Assembly (NCBI GenBank): GCA_011037195.1
Contig: JAAEAF010014725.1
Location: forward strand, 18,443-82,442
Source: Triatoma infestans
Taxonomy: Eukaryota > Arthropoda > Insecta > Hemiptera > Reduviidae
Direction of reading: 5' to 3'
Length of the DNA stretch: 64,000 nucleotides
Part shown: positions 42,839 through 53,729 of the stretch, in pieces
How positions within the stretch are numbered: the first letter of the stretch is position 1
Layout of the letters: the number at the start of each line of letters is the position of its first letter
Program-made: the position numbers and the translations under genes
The notes under the pieces: model-generated
The model's input: only the letters and a program-made list of their open reading frames with translations
Told to the model about the DNA's origin: nothing
Database searches by the model: none

Positions 42839-44210
42839 GGGAGCATCGTCGGCCCTGTCCAAATATCTCGTCAGAGAGAACATCTCCATCGCCCTCATTC
42901 AAGAACCCTGGCTTGTTCGGGGGAGAGTTGCGGGGCTTGGAGAAGCAACAGGTAAGATAATCTATGATCGTAGCCTGGCGAATCCCAGGAGTTGTATGTA
43001 TATTAGGGAAGAAATAACCTCGTTGCTGCTGATGGAATTTTGTTCTAGGGACCAGACTGCAATGAGGGTTAAACTCCGAACGGAGGAGGGGACCAGGGAG
43101 TTAGTGCTGGCCTCCACGTACCTTCCGTTCGACTCACCGGCGCCGCCACCGTCAGAAGAGATGCGAAAGCTGGTCACCTGGTGCAGGGTAAACGGCCTGC
43201 AGCTTATAATTGGCTGCGATGCGAACTCGCACAACACTGTGTGGGGAAGCTCCAATACCAATAATAGAGATAAGTCACTCCTTGATTTTATTTTGTCTAG
43301 TAAATTAAGCATTATAAATGAAGGAGAAGATGCAACTTTCTGCAATATTAATCGCAGAGAGGTGATCGATCTCACCTTGGGGACTAACTTTATTTCGACC
43401 CTGGTAAGAGACTGGCATGTGTCCCAGGAACCCTCACTGTCGGACCACATGAACATCAGGTTTGATATCCTGGCCAACTGTAGGGAAACAAGGGCCTTCA
43501 GGAATCCCAGGCGAACAGACTGGGACTCATATAGGCGGGATCTCAGCCATAACATCGGGTCAGCCAAACGCTCTTTTAAAACCCTGAATGACATCGAGGA
43601 CGCTGCGGATCAACTGCGGCGAGTAATCTTGGATGCTTTCCGGGACAATTGCGCGGAAGTGGTGCGTACATCCACCAGAGGAGTCAGCTGGTGGAATGAC
43701 CAGCTGGCAGGCCTCCGCGCTAGAGCGAGAAGACTGTTCAACGCGGCGAAGAGGAGGGGTACATGGACGGAGTACCGTGAGGCCCTCACCTCTTACAATT
43801 TAGCTATTAGGAAAGCTAAAAAGGACTCGTGGAGGAAGCTGTGCGAGGAGGTAGCCACGACCTCCGAAGGGGCTAGACTTCACAGAATACTTTCAAGGGT
43901 ACCGACAAATCCGTTGGGAACAATCAGGAAACCTGACGGCGACTTTACGGAGGCGGGAAGGGACACACTGGAGCACATGGTCCAGGTGCACTTCCCTGGC
44001 TCCATAGTGACCTCGGTAGGTCCGCGGGATGAATCACGAATATATCCATGGGGTAGGCCCGGATCCAGGGGGGATTGGACCGCGGCCAAAGAATGTGTCA
44101 CATTTAGTAAGATTAAGTGGGCGATACAACATTTTAAGGAAATCGTGCTCCAGGAGGGACTGGTAGGGAAGGTTCTGGACCTCATGAAGAGGGGGGGCTT
44201 CCGCTACTAG
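42771..44210 (+). CDS. LINE ORF2 with apurinic-like endonuclease, RT deleted
   Basis: A 479-codon open frame overlaps the end of ORF1 by 68 bp. The EEP endonuclease domain shows LLQVNLHHSRGASSAL (residues ~14-29), LIQEPW (~43-48), ASTYLPFD (~115-122), the catalytic block GCDANSHNTVWGS (~147-159), VIDLTLG (~195-201) and SLSDHMNIRF (~218-227). A linker leads to about residue 455, where IKWAIQHFK, which normally precedes the RT, joins EIVLQEGLVGKVLDLMKRGG and the natural-looking stop. RT, RNase H and knuckle are absent. The frame is otherwise intact. Confidence 0.85.
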   Translation: MKRKARDPTLRWRLLQVNLHHSRGASSALSKYLVRENISIALIQEPWLVRGRVAGLGEATGKIIYDRSLANPRSCMYIREEITSLLLMEFCSRDQTAMRVKLRTEEGTRELVLASTYLPFDSPAPPPSEEMRKLVTWCRVNGLQLIIGCDANSHNTVWGSSNTNNRDKSLLDFILSSKLSIINEGEDATFCNINRREVIDLTLGTNFISTLVRDWHVSQEPSLSDHMNIRFDILANCRETRAFRNPRRTDWDSYRRDLSHNIGSAKRSFKTLNDIEDAADQLRRVILDAFRDNCAEVVRTSTRGVSWWNDQLAGLRARARRLFNAAKRRGTWTEYREALTSYNLAIRKAKKDSWRKLCEEVATTSEGARLHRILSRVPTNPLGTIRKPDGDFTEAGRDTLEHMVQVHFPGSIVTSVGPRDESRIYPWGRPGSRGDWTAAKECVTFSKIKWAIQHFKEIVLQEGLVGKVLDLMKRGGFRY

Positions 44211-44312
44211 GTTTTAGGGGTTGGCACAATAAGCCTCATTGGGAGGCTGCGGTGCCTGGGTTTTAGTCCCCCCCTGCAGCATTCTAATTCTAATTCTAAT
44301 TCTAAGTATTTT

Positions 44313-45279
44313 TTATCCTTTACTCAATCCAGATGAACACAGACCTCACGAGATCCCTTTAGAGAAGAGTTAAATTAAAAATTATAAATATTTACTATTC
44401 TGAATTTCTTTTTTATACCCCCCCCAAATATACATACATTACAATTTATTGAGTAAAAATTTCAATGTGTAAAGAATATTTAATTTTATAACTGCGGTAG
44501 GACAAAGTCGTGTAAATTCTCCAAACCAGATGTTTGTATTTAAAATGGGGTTCTGAAGAATGTGTGGCTTCACTCTAAACTAACATTTCAGAATTTTATT
44601 GGAGCTTGATTAAAAGACGTTGCTTGCTGGAATATAGTCTAATGAAATTTAAGTTATGTGTTCCGTGATCATCTCAGTTACATATTCCCATCTCAAAGAA
44701 TCCTATTGTTAGTCAGCCACTCTTTCCACGTATTTTCGTTACTTATATCTCTAAATTATGTCGTTAGTAATAAGTTGTAATTGTAGTTCGATTATATACA
44801 ATATGTCAAGTCTCCAAGTTTCTCCCGCAAAATCCCCCTATATTCTGATGTATTGGCATATTACATAACTCTTTGGGAGTTGTGTTGTAGACTCCTCGAT
44901 AATGAGCCTTTAAGCTCTTGAAAGCTGACTTATTGTTGCTTTTCAAATGTTGATTTAAGACTGACTTTATACTGCCAATCTTAAACATGTTTTTTATGGT
45001 AGCTCTTTGATTGCCTTTGGGGGAAGCTTAATTCTTCAATGTTGTAGCCTATTCATTCATACCGTACAAGTGGACCTGATAGATGGGTAGATGTAGGAGA
45101 ACTTGTTAGTGGCAACCCTAGCGCTGATATGATTGGTACTTAAAGTCTCCAGCACTTGTTTTGGAGTGCTTCAAATAACTGTTTATTCTACTCCAACAAA
45201 TTGACTTTAATTCCATTTCACTCCAATAGTCTTCACTGTCCATTGGCGGAATTATTATTTTAAGGAATTAGCGACACCA
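44313..45279. other. Spacer with one unassigned short ORF
   Basis: A 60-codon minus frame at 44806-44988 (MFKIGSIKSVLNQHLKSNNK...) was not recognised. Nothing else supported. Confidence 0.4.
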
Positions 45280-45915
45280 GCTGCTAAGAGATAGTAGGAG
45301 GACGTAGATTAGAATAGATTCTTTTGGGGGGATTGGCTCTTCAGCCTGCGCCACCGCGACCCCCGTGGGTCTATTGTGGCACCCCCTAAGTTGGAGACCC
45401 TTACCCCCCGTCCTGTCCCTCATCGAACTGTGGAGTCTGGGGAGGTCACCCCAGGAGGTCAAGTAGAGCATCTACAATCAGAGCACCCTCTCAAGCCCTC
45501 TCTGCCTTAATAGACTTAATAGACGCGAGAGGAGCCCCTGGTTGAGGCTTGCAGGCACCAGCTTTTCTTCTTCAAAGAGGCGGTACCTCAGCCATACTAG
45601 CCCTTCGCACTGACATAGCGACATAGCACGTGCAGTGCTGTTTCCACTTCTTCCTGACAAAACTTACACAGGCTATCCGTTGCCAGACCCATGCGATGCA
45701 TGTGCTTATTAAGACCTTCAATGGCCAGTGAGTACGCCAACTGCCATCCTCATGGTCCCCGGCCTGTTGGAGTAATTCTGCAGTTAGCCTGGCGAGTAGC
45801 TGTAAATAAACGTTTCGCCTGCCCTCTGGCCTGGGGTTTTAGCCCACCATTCCCTTGATCGGTCGTGCACCATTCCCATGTCCTGATGAATGCACTCCTG
45901 AGGCATCTTGAGACA
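45280..45915 (-). pseudogene. LINE C-terminus with zinc knuckle, decayed
   Basis: The minus strand has HMHRMGLATDSLCKFCQEEV then ETALHVLC (about 45595-45705) and SVRRASMAEVPPL. A GC-rich 3' UTR ends at an AATCTATTCTAATCTAC-like tail (45303-45325). Upstream is FIRTWEWCTTDQGNGGLKPQ (about 45825-45885). The right end is fused to a CTTACTCC fragment. Confidence 0.7.
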
Positions 45916-45921
45916 CCACAG

Positions 45922-46510
45922 AACATACAAAGAGCTACAACTTTTATTTGAAATGTTTCTCTGGAAAAATTCATTTAAGGGCTTTATGGGGGAGGGTGGG
46001 GTTAGGTTTTCATCTAAAGTGCTATTTCAGTTTATTAACAATTCTATCATCTAAATAATGTTAATTAGAATTAAATATGTTGTTGAAATTCCGAGTTTGG
46101 AAAAAATCGGATAACCGGAAGTGCGTTTACTTTACCAGTTTACTAAATGATTTTCTTCACTTTTTCACAAATGGCTCCGACGATTTTCTTGAAAGTTTCG
46201 TATATAAACTAAACATGCAATGATCTACATCTTTTATTTAATATATTTCTCTGGAAAAATTCATGTAAGGGCACTTTTAGGGGAGGGGTGAGGTTACAGC
46301 TTCCTCTAAAGTGGTATCATAGTTGATTATACAATTCTATCATCCAAACAACAATAATTAGAAATAAATAGATGGCCAAAATGTCAAGTTTTAAGAAAAT
46401 TAGTAAACCGGAAGTGCGCTTTTACTGAACAGTTTTTTCAGTTTTCGACGAATTTCGTTTATTTGGTACACAAATTATAAGAGAAAGTTGTGTGAGTGTT
46501 TCACACCAGA
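45922..46510 (+). repeat. CTTACTCC element, 5'-truncated
   Basis: Starts mid-module at ACATACAAAGAGCTACAACT and includes two module parts. Ends GAAAGTTGTGTGAGTGTTTC then ACACCAGA. A further short family scrap (46520-46560) precedes the LINE. Confidence 0.75.
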
Positions 46511-46574
46511 GTTTTTATTTTGGATACATTTTCCAGGAAAATTGATTTTTTTTGGAGTTCTGGGGGGGAAAGTA

Positions 46575-47880
46575 ACCTGAAGTTTGAAAGGGCGGATGCC
46601 CTAGCGAGGGATGGTTCGCAGGATACCTTTATAGGCCCCAAACCCTTATTGCGACTTGTCCAGGAGCCTTATTCAAACTTCTATCAAAGGTTGGATAGAA
46701 GAACAGCGTCTGCTTTGGTGGGAGATGTGATGGATGCCAGAAATATATTTTATGTGAAAAATATTATTACATGAATATTCCCGCATTCGCTGGCAAAAAG
46801 GGTACACCCAGGTAGAAGACTACAGTTACAAGAAGAGTTCATAGAACTCTGTCGCCTTTCTTTGTCTTTTGCCCTTCTCAAAGGGGGAAGATTTGTACTA
46901 ACAAGAGAAGGCATTCTTTCAAGACAGTCTGAACTAGAAATTCTACCAGTAAACATCAGTGGCCAGTCTAAGTGTTAACCTTAAGTAAAATCAATCTAAC
47001 TAGTTTCCACAATATATTAATAAGTTTATATATTCATTGCAAATAACTTGTAATTATTATTTTAGTAGAACATATTTATTGTTAGCATTGGTGACTATTT
47101 ATTTCTGATACTTCTCTCTCTTAAAACTTACATACACACAAGCCCTTTACAAAACCGCTCGTGCTACACGCTACTACTACTGCTACAAACTACAAGCTAC
47201 TACTACCACAAATACACTATCACAAATATACAACATTTCATTGGTGCCAGCTGTTTGTGCTATTATCAACCAGAATCCACAAACTAACAAGTTTTCAATT
47301 TATTAATTAAACAAATTATCCATCAGATAATTTTATTGCTTTTTCAATTATTTTCTCAGCAAATATTTCCCTTAATTGAATTTTCTATTGAATTCAGTGG
47401 GTGAATCCTTGCTTATTTATTAATACTTCTCATTCTTTAAACATACGCACAAGCCCTTTACAAGCTACTACTACTACAACACAACACACCAGTAACATTT
47501 CAAAGAGAACACCAGGACAGAGGCAGGCAAAGCTCTTTATCAAGAGACATTTGTCTAAATTTACCAGAGATCTACTGTGTGTGCCATACCCGAAGGGATA
47601 TAAGGCTAATTGTGGGTCTAGTAACAGGGCCATTGTAGGCTGAACAGACACGTGTACCATCTACAACTTGCAGATTGGGCGGTATGCAAGACAAGAGGAA
47701 GAAACCCCGGCGCACATATTCTATGAGTGGGCCGGCCTGGCGATGATAAGGTTTCTTCAAACATTGGGGACAGGCAATCCCGAAGCTATGAGCATCAAGA
47801 CGGAGCCGCTTTCAGCTTTGCTAGGACTGATTAGAAGTGCAGTGGAATAAGGCTCCCCCCTCGGTTTCCAATCTAATCCA
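46575..47880 (+). pseudogene. LINE family A tail, split by an LTR-2 element
   Basis: The left part (46575-46725) reads ERADALARDGSQDTFIG then EPYSNFYQRLDRRTASALV. The right part (47503-47880) reads QAKLFIKRHLSKFTRD, the degraded knuckle RYARQEEETPAHIFYEW and ALLGLIRSAVE-stop, with CCAATCTAATCCAAT tail. Together they match the arms of the 19950-23293 repeat. Confidence 0.78.
46726..47502 (+). mobile_element. LTR-2 retroelement remnant: 5' LTR, primer-site-like sequence, partial 3' LTR
   Basis: The LTR at 46726-47240 (TGTGATGG to AACATTTCA) is followed immediately by TTGGTGCCAGC, where a tRNA primer-binding site is expected. About 150 bp of internal sequence follows, then the end of a second LTR (about 47395-47502). 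Target duplication GAGA (46722-46725) versus AAGA (47503-47506), one base changed. No gag or pol survives. Confidence 0.8.
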
Positions 47881-47884
47881 ATAT

Positions 47885-48512
47885 TATCTAACCTGAAGTT
47901 TCCCTATAACGTACAACTTCAATATAATATTTAAATAATAATAAAATATGACGAAAATCGATTAAACAGGAAACGTAACTTTACTGCATAGGATTTTGAG
48001 TTATTTGAAACTTATTTTCTGGAAAACGTCTGTATCTTCTATTTCGTTTAAGCTTGATATGCTAACTCCACAGATATGAACGTATAACGTTTTTATTTGA
48101 AAATTTTTCTCCCCTCCCCCACCAAAATTGATTTTTTAATAGTTAAGCGGAATTTGTAGCATTAAATTTCAAATAATAACACCCCCCCAAAATATTTCCC
48201 CGAGAAAATGTTACAAATAAAAGTGATAGCTTTATCTGTGTCGATAGTATATGAAGTTTAAAGAATTTTTTTTCTTGGCCTTGACGGCAGAGACCATAGC
48301 CACGAGATATGGAGCCATAATCCAATGTCAGAAGCGGAATCTGATTGAGAGAAAACTTTATAAAATTTTCCTACTAATCTGAAATTGACTTTAATGAATG
48401 AAAGGCAGCACATAGATGAATTAAAATGTGGAGATTGGAAAATTGAATAAGTTCTCTATTCTTTCTAAAAATCTATTTATAATATTTACATCTATTTATT
48501 TACACAGCATTC
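47885..48512. repeat. Spacer with decayed CTTACTCC sequence
   Basis: Family-like phrases such as GAAAATCGATTAAACAGGAA and AATGTTACAAATAAAAGTGATAGC occur around 47950-48260, too decayed for boundaries. No gene. Confidence 0.4.
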
Positions 48513-48516
48513 ACTC

Positions 48517-49155
48517 TGTAGTGGAATCGTTTATTGTGATTCCTGAGGTATGTAGCAGATGTCTTGAAGAGAGCGGAAGTTAGTTTAGAGATTTTTGAAG
48601 TTAGTGCTCGAATTATTAACACGGAATTTATAAAAATAGACTGTATTTGTACAATAATTTAAACGTGAGTAATGGTAACTTAACAAGAAATACTTAGAAA
48701 TAAATGGGAGATAAATAACTAATAATTTAGAATGATTAAAATAAATGAACTAAGATGCACAACTAAAGAAATAAGGATAAATAAAAACTGTATAGGGACG
48801 CGGAACTGCTGCTCGTATAATGATCTTGAAGACGTACTGAAGTATAATCATATAATCATCCCCTCTTCCAATGGGGCGAAGTTTGTATATTAGTGTTAGC
48901 AACATACACACCAAGACATCTGTCCTAGTGTGCGTCCTTGTGCGATCTTGGTTAGTTTGGTGACCAGCGATTTAGGTTAGTGGCCAGCCTTAGCGGTACT
49001 TGCTTTGGTGTAAAGCATCGACCCTTGGTTTTGTTTGTTTGGCCGCGGCCTTGTCTTGAAGACAGCAGCCGGCTAGGCCACTAGTTATAAATCATTCTTT
49101 CTTTGTTATGTGTTGTGAAGGTTTGACATTGCTATGACCTTGCCATGTCATTACA
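48517..49155 (-). mobile_element. Solo LTR, family LTR-1
   Basis: The minus strand starts TGTAATGACATGGCAAGG and ends GATTCCACTACA (639 bp). Target duplication ACTC (48513-48516 and 49156-49159). Shares TTTATAACTAGTGGC, GTCTTCAAGACAAG and GCGTCCCTATAC with the other LTR-1 copies. It lies beside a family P fragment, as the copy at 8228 does. Confidence 0.88.
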
Positions 49156-49229
49156 ACTCTCTCGTTCTTACTAGTACCGGGGTGCCAATCCCGGCTCAGG
49201 CCCACCCCTGTCCTGAAAATAGTGGCTCC

Positions 49230-49510
49230 CGATTATTTACAATATTTACATATTTACAAAGTGCAAGAAGATGGCCGCAACGATCAGAAGTTGCCATCCC
49301 TGACCGGCATTGATCCCCCCACACTTCATTCACACTCACGTACATCCATCAAATTACAAGTAAACTAAAACTATTCCTATCTCACACAACTGCAGTAACA
49401 TCCATCCTAATAAATACAGTCATTCTTAATAAATATCAGACACACACAAACATGCTTAAATCTACTTTGGGGTGGAGTACTCTATATTCCTTGCACCCCT
49501 TCATACCTAA
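49230..49510 (-). repeat. Poly(A) retroposon family P, fragment
   Basis: Degenerate AATAAATACAGTCATTC repeats and one hairpin GGGGTGCAAGG...GTACTCCACCCC (49465-49499) identify the family. Confidence 0.55.
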
Positions 49511-49890
49511 AACTAATACCGTAGTAGATTGTTTAGAAACGAGGTAATAAAATAAATTATAAGAAATAAGTATATAAAAAGCAGTTCTGAAGTGATCTCT
49601 CATTATCTGACATTGGTCATGACTATATATTTTTTCAATGATTCTATACACCTCTATATTAACTTTTCCAAATATTGTTTTGTAGCTAAAGGGTGCTGTA
49701 GTCTTTGCAATTAATCTATCAAAAAATACTTTTCTTTCTGTATCGTGTTTTGGGCATTCCATTATAATGTGTTCTAGGCTCTCGTTTTCCCCGCAATAAT
49801 GACAATTGTGTGAATTATCTATACCTATTTTGTTCAAGTATTGTTTACAGATACCATGATCACTTCTGAGTCTACATATAAAGCGACATA
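49500..49890 (-). pseudogene. LINE C-terminus with zinc knuckle
   Basis: An open frame reads RFICRLRSDHGICKQYLNKI and the knuckle CHYCGENESLEHIIMECP (C-x2-C...H-x4-C), then FFDRLIAKTTAPFSYKTIFG. The region is AT-rich. Its right end runs into CTTACTCC sequence at about 49890. The clade is not determined. Confidence 0.72.
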
Positions 49891-50430
49891 ATAGTTTAAA
49901 GAAAATCGTTTGAGCCTTTTTTGAGAAAATCAAGAAAAACTAAAAAAAAAAAAAAAAGTAGTGTACTGCCGATTGATAAATTTTGTCCTAAAATCTTCGT
50001 GCTTGATGCGGTAGTAGTATCTAAATGGAATACCAAGTTTGAGCTTCCTATGACTATTCGTTTTTGGGATATTCTATTAAAACTCCAACGCACACACATA
50101 CATACACAAGCAGTACATTTACAATTCGCTAAAAACATTTGTTTCTTATTCACAGGACCCCAAAACATAAAAAATTTAAATAGCAATAGATGACTAATGC
50201 ATCAATGTGAAAAAACACTTGCACAGTGTGTGAAGAAAATCCCAAGTTTAAAGAAAATCATTACAGTCATTTTCCGAAAGCATATATAAGAACTATTCGG
50301 TTCGCACTTCTGGTTATCAGATTATCTGCAAATTGTAATTCTAGAAATCGTTCTATAGTCCTTCAATATTATGTAGGTAGTACTTTAAAGGAAACGGAGT
50401 TTGCTGCTCTCCCAAAAACTCCCGTCCCCC
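49891..50430. repeat. CTTACTCC-related decayed sequence
   Basis: TAGTTTAAAGAAAATCGTTTGAGCC, TGGAATACCAAGTTTGAGC and CGTTTTTGGGATATTC match internal parts of the family in mixed order. Confidence 0.45.
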
Positions 50431-50509
50431 CGCCAAACAATTTTCCTTATTATTTATGTATGTATATGTTACGCTCAAAGACTGTAAATGCTCATTGTGT
50501 GAAAAAAAC

Positions 50510-50700
50510 AGCTCACAACGCGTTGTGGTCACTGTAAAACATCCATACGCGAACTTCGTGTTATCGCTCTTATGAAAACGCTCACGACGCGTTGTGGCAA
50601 TCACAGAAAGACTGCATAGCGAAATTCATGTCGTGGCTATCATGCTATACGACCACAACGCATTGTGGCAATGAAGAAAAGCCATGACGCGTTCTGAGCA
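50510..50700. repeat. Array of ~70-bp repeats with palindromic CACAACGCGTTGTGG core
   Basis: The core occurs at 50514-50528 (CACAACGCGTTGTGG), 50582 (CACGACGCGTTGTGG) and 50652 (CACAACGCATTGTGG). A degenerate fourth (CATGACGCGTTCTG) is near 50687. Spacing is 68, 70 and about 35 bp. Spacers share ATGCGAA/ATACGCGAA-like and GAAATTC/GAACTTC phrases. Confidence 0.65.
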
Positions 50701-51206
50701 CTAGTTGGTGTAACCATATCACGACGGACGGACAGGTTGTAACTTGTCGGCTTGAATACAACGATGCATTGAAACATCAGTAGAGTTGTTTATTCATTTC
50801 TTATCTGTTTCTGAATAGAAAAGAAAGTGTTTTATGATAAATTATGTGTGTTTTTTGAAAGAAGCACTGATCGCAGTTTTATCATGAGTAGAGAAAAATA
50901 TGAAATGTTAAGGTCCTAAAACCTGAGAAAAAGTGGTTTTTAGAATTGTCTATGTTGTAAGTGTGGGAGGGGGCGGCATAATCAAAAATTGGGAAATCGC
51001 AGAAAAGAGTTCATAATTTTTTGATTTGTCATTTTACGTTTGTAATAGGATCCAAAGAGAGGATCCATAGCAGAGAATGAGAGACCCAAAAATGACAGTC
51101 GGACCACTCTGTCCGACTAGAGTGCGAGGTAAAACTCAACTTTAATAAAAAAAAAAAAAAAATCTGACCCGATCGCCATTCCTAGTAAGAGAAAGTATAT
51201 ATATAA

Positions 51207-51977
51207 CTGGTGTGAAACACTCACACAACTTTCTCTTACACCAATTCTCAAAATTATAATTGACAACGTTTATAGTTTGTGTACCAAATTTAATGAAATT
51301 TGTCGAAAACCGAAAAAAAAAAAAAAAAAAAAAATTGTCCAGTAAAAACGCACTTCCGATTTACTAATTTTTCTTGAAACTCGGAATTTTGGCCATCTAT
51401 TTAATTTCTAATTAATTTTATTTGGACGATAGAATTGTATAATCAACTATGATACCACTTTAGAGAAAAACTTAACCCCACCTCTCCCCTAAAAGTGCCC
51501 TTAAATGAATTTTCTCAGAGAAATATTTTAAATAAAAGTTGTAGATCTTTGTTATGTTAGTTTATATAAGAGTTTCAAGAAAATCGTCGGAGCTTTTTTT
51601 TTTTCAAGAAAATCGTGAAAAAGTGAAAAAAAAAAAATCATTTTAGTAATGTGGTAAAAAGTAAACGCACTTCCGGTTATCCGATTTTTTTTTTTCGAAA
51701 CTCGGAATTTCAACAACATATTCAATTTTTAATTACCATTATTTAGATGACAGAATTGTTTAATAAACTGAAATAGCAGTTTAGTTTGAAACCTAACCCG
51801 ACCCCTCCCCCATAACTGCCCTTAAATGAATTTTCCCAGTGAAATATTTCACGCACACTAAAAAACCACTTTTTTTTTGGACTCAGGTAGCCTCAAAACG
51901 GATATTTCCGGTGAAAACTTGATATTGAAAATTTTACACGATTACAATACTTCCTCTTACTAGGAGTAAAAGAAAGT
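51207..51977 (-). mobile_element. CTTACTCC element with internal deletion
   Basis: Begins CTGGTGTGAAACACTCACAC and ends TAGGAGTAAAAGAAAGT. The second module ends abruptly at about 51852, skipping the hairpin-proximal GATCTGACAG block and joining CACTAAAAAACCAC. A separate family end (CCTAGTAAGAGAAAGTATAT) lies just left at 51178-51200. Confidence 0.75.
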
Positions 51978-53555
51978 AAAAATAAAAAAGAAGTTAAATG
52001 TGAAACGAGGTTGACTGAAACACAAGTAGTTGGCCCTGCTTACAGTTAAGCTGTTGGCAGTCTGTCAGTGAGTGACTTTATACTAACTAACACATTGGGA
52101 GTTTGCTTGGTTGGGGTGGGGTTATGAAGGCATTCAGTGTGCACAGTTTAAAAACTGTGGTCAATATACAACTGTGTACGGTTGTCGGTGTGTTTCTTCT
52201 TTTGGTTTTGTTGTTGCACATGTGGGATTAGTTTAGAATTGTGCCGCCGTCCTTATCAATTTTAATCAATTATCCAAATTAACAATAAATAGGTAGGTAC
52301 TAATTAGACATTTTATTACATTTTCCTTTGTTTGAATTTTTATGTGTTTTTTTTAATTTTTTTTTGCCTTCGATATAATTTTTTCTAATTCATTTTAATA
52401 AATGCTTTCATTTTATATCATCATATAAATAAATTGAATATTCATACACCATTAGCCACAATTATTAATAAAATGAATTAAGATTATGTAAAACAAAACA
52501 ATTGTTAAATAGAATAAAACTTTGATAGAATTGCCTTATATTTAAATTTTATTGATTTTAATTTAATAGTAATTTATGTGATTAAGTTTGTTTTCTATGC
52601 AAATATAACCAATTTGTTGTTTAACCAATTTGTTTGCCTCTATTTTCTTTTGGCTATAACCTCTTCTAGCAATAAATACTTGTTTGTTTCGATATATACC
52701 ATCATATTGTATTTGTCCATTGATTGTATTACTTTAACTTTGTTTTAATTATCTGTAATTATGATTGTAATTTAATTATAACTTAATATAATAGAATTTT
52801 TCTTCTTCAAAATGGTATGTGTAATGCCAAAACGTAGAGCTGACAATTAAATTAAGAAATAATTTTGAAGGTTAACTATAAACCTATTATCTCTAAGCAT
52901 ACCTTACATAGAAAACAACCTTATTCACATAATATATAAACAAGAAGTGTAAGCCCATATAACACATTACTAGCCATAAAATTTAAAACTAGATAATTTA
53001 ATTAAAATAATTCAGTTTTATATTTTCTTAAACTTAAAAATAATTTGATAATTTTTCCATTTTATTAATTTGATTGAACAAATTAAATATTTTGGCGAAA
53101 ATAATAAGGTGTTAATGAGCACCCATCCTACTACATTAAGGTCTGCATTGGGATCTCAGGATGGGAATCCAGCGTGCTACCACCTTTGAGCTAATCACTT
53201 TTCTCTCCAAAATAATCTGCTTGGCCTTAAGATAGATCTCACTATACCTATTTCTGTTGGGAATTGGATTTTCTTTAAATATCAGCAACACTAATTCCCA
53301 TACAATATACGAAACACTTGAATCGTTAAACGGTATCGTTTTCTTTATTAAATCTTTTAAGTTATCTTTGATTTCACTTTTAACCATATTATATTATTTT
53401 TTTGTTACATGCATTCTCCATGTCCCTATAATTAGTGACAACTTCATTAAGTTTACTTATCAGAGAATCTTCGACAATCTCCTCCATCTTTAAGCATTTA
53501 TGTTAAGTAAAATTTGAATTCCACTTTGTGGATGGCGGTAGAGAGGGAGATGGTA
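51978..53555. other. Long AT-rich stretch without recognised elements
   Basis: A minus frame at 53136-53387 (83 codons, MVKSEIKDNLKDLIKKTIPF...) is lysine-rich and not recognised. Nothing else is supported. Confidence 0.45.
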
Positions 53556-53559
53556 CATT

Positions 53560-53720
53560 GCGGCCAGATAGATCTTCATCGCACTACCGGCTTCCGGGAA
53601 ATTCTATCGTATCGCTTTAGACAACTTCCAAACCACCAGAATGTGAGTTCTAGAGGATCTTAGGAAAAGTAAATATCGATGTGTCCACCGCACTACACTA
53701 TAGTAAATAAATATCAGAGA
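53560..53720 (-). repeat. SINE family S, strongly decayed
   Basis: CTACCGGCTTCCGGGAAATT, GAGTTCTAGAGGATCTTAGG and AAAAGTAAAT parallel the SINE body. A partial duplicate (TTCCAGAGGATCCTAGGAAA) occurs at 54473-54492. Confidence 0.35.
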
Positions 53721-53729
53721 AAACTGTAT

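Larger units (their letters stand above)
41242..44299 (+). mobile_element. LINE with 13-bp target duplications and internally deleted ORF2
   Basis: The target duplication TTCTAAGTATTTT is at 41229-41241 and 44300-44312. The element has a ~380-bp GC-rich 5' UTR, ORF1, an overlapping ORF2 and a short 3' UTR with an (ATTCTA)n tail (44281-44299). The 3,058 bp is short for a two-ORF LINE because the RT is missing. GC content is far above the surroundings. Confidence 0.9.

Noticed and set aside
44806..44988. 60-codon minus ORF as a small gene
   Set aside because: No recognised motif and length is within chance expectation for this base composition.
49921..50537. ORFs of 90-103 codons around the AT-rich region
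   Set aside because: They overlap decayed CTTACTCC repeat sequence and show no domain.
50510..50700. CRISPR-like array
   Set aside because: Only three to four degenerate units, palindromic cores, no associated genes, and a eukaryotic context.
53136..53387. Lysine-rich minus ORF as a host exon
   Set aside because: No domain recognised, no supported splice context or neighbours; left as unassigned.
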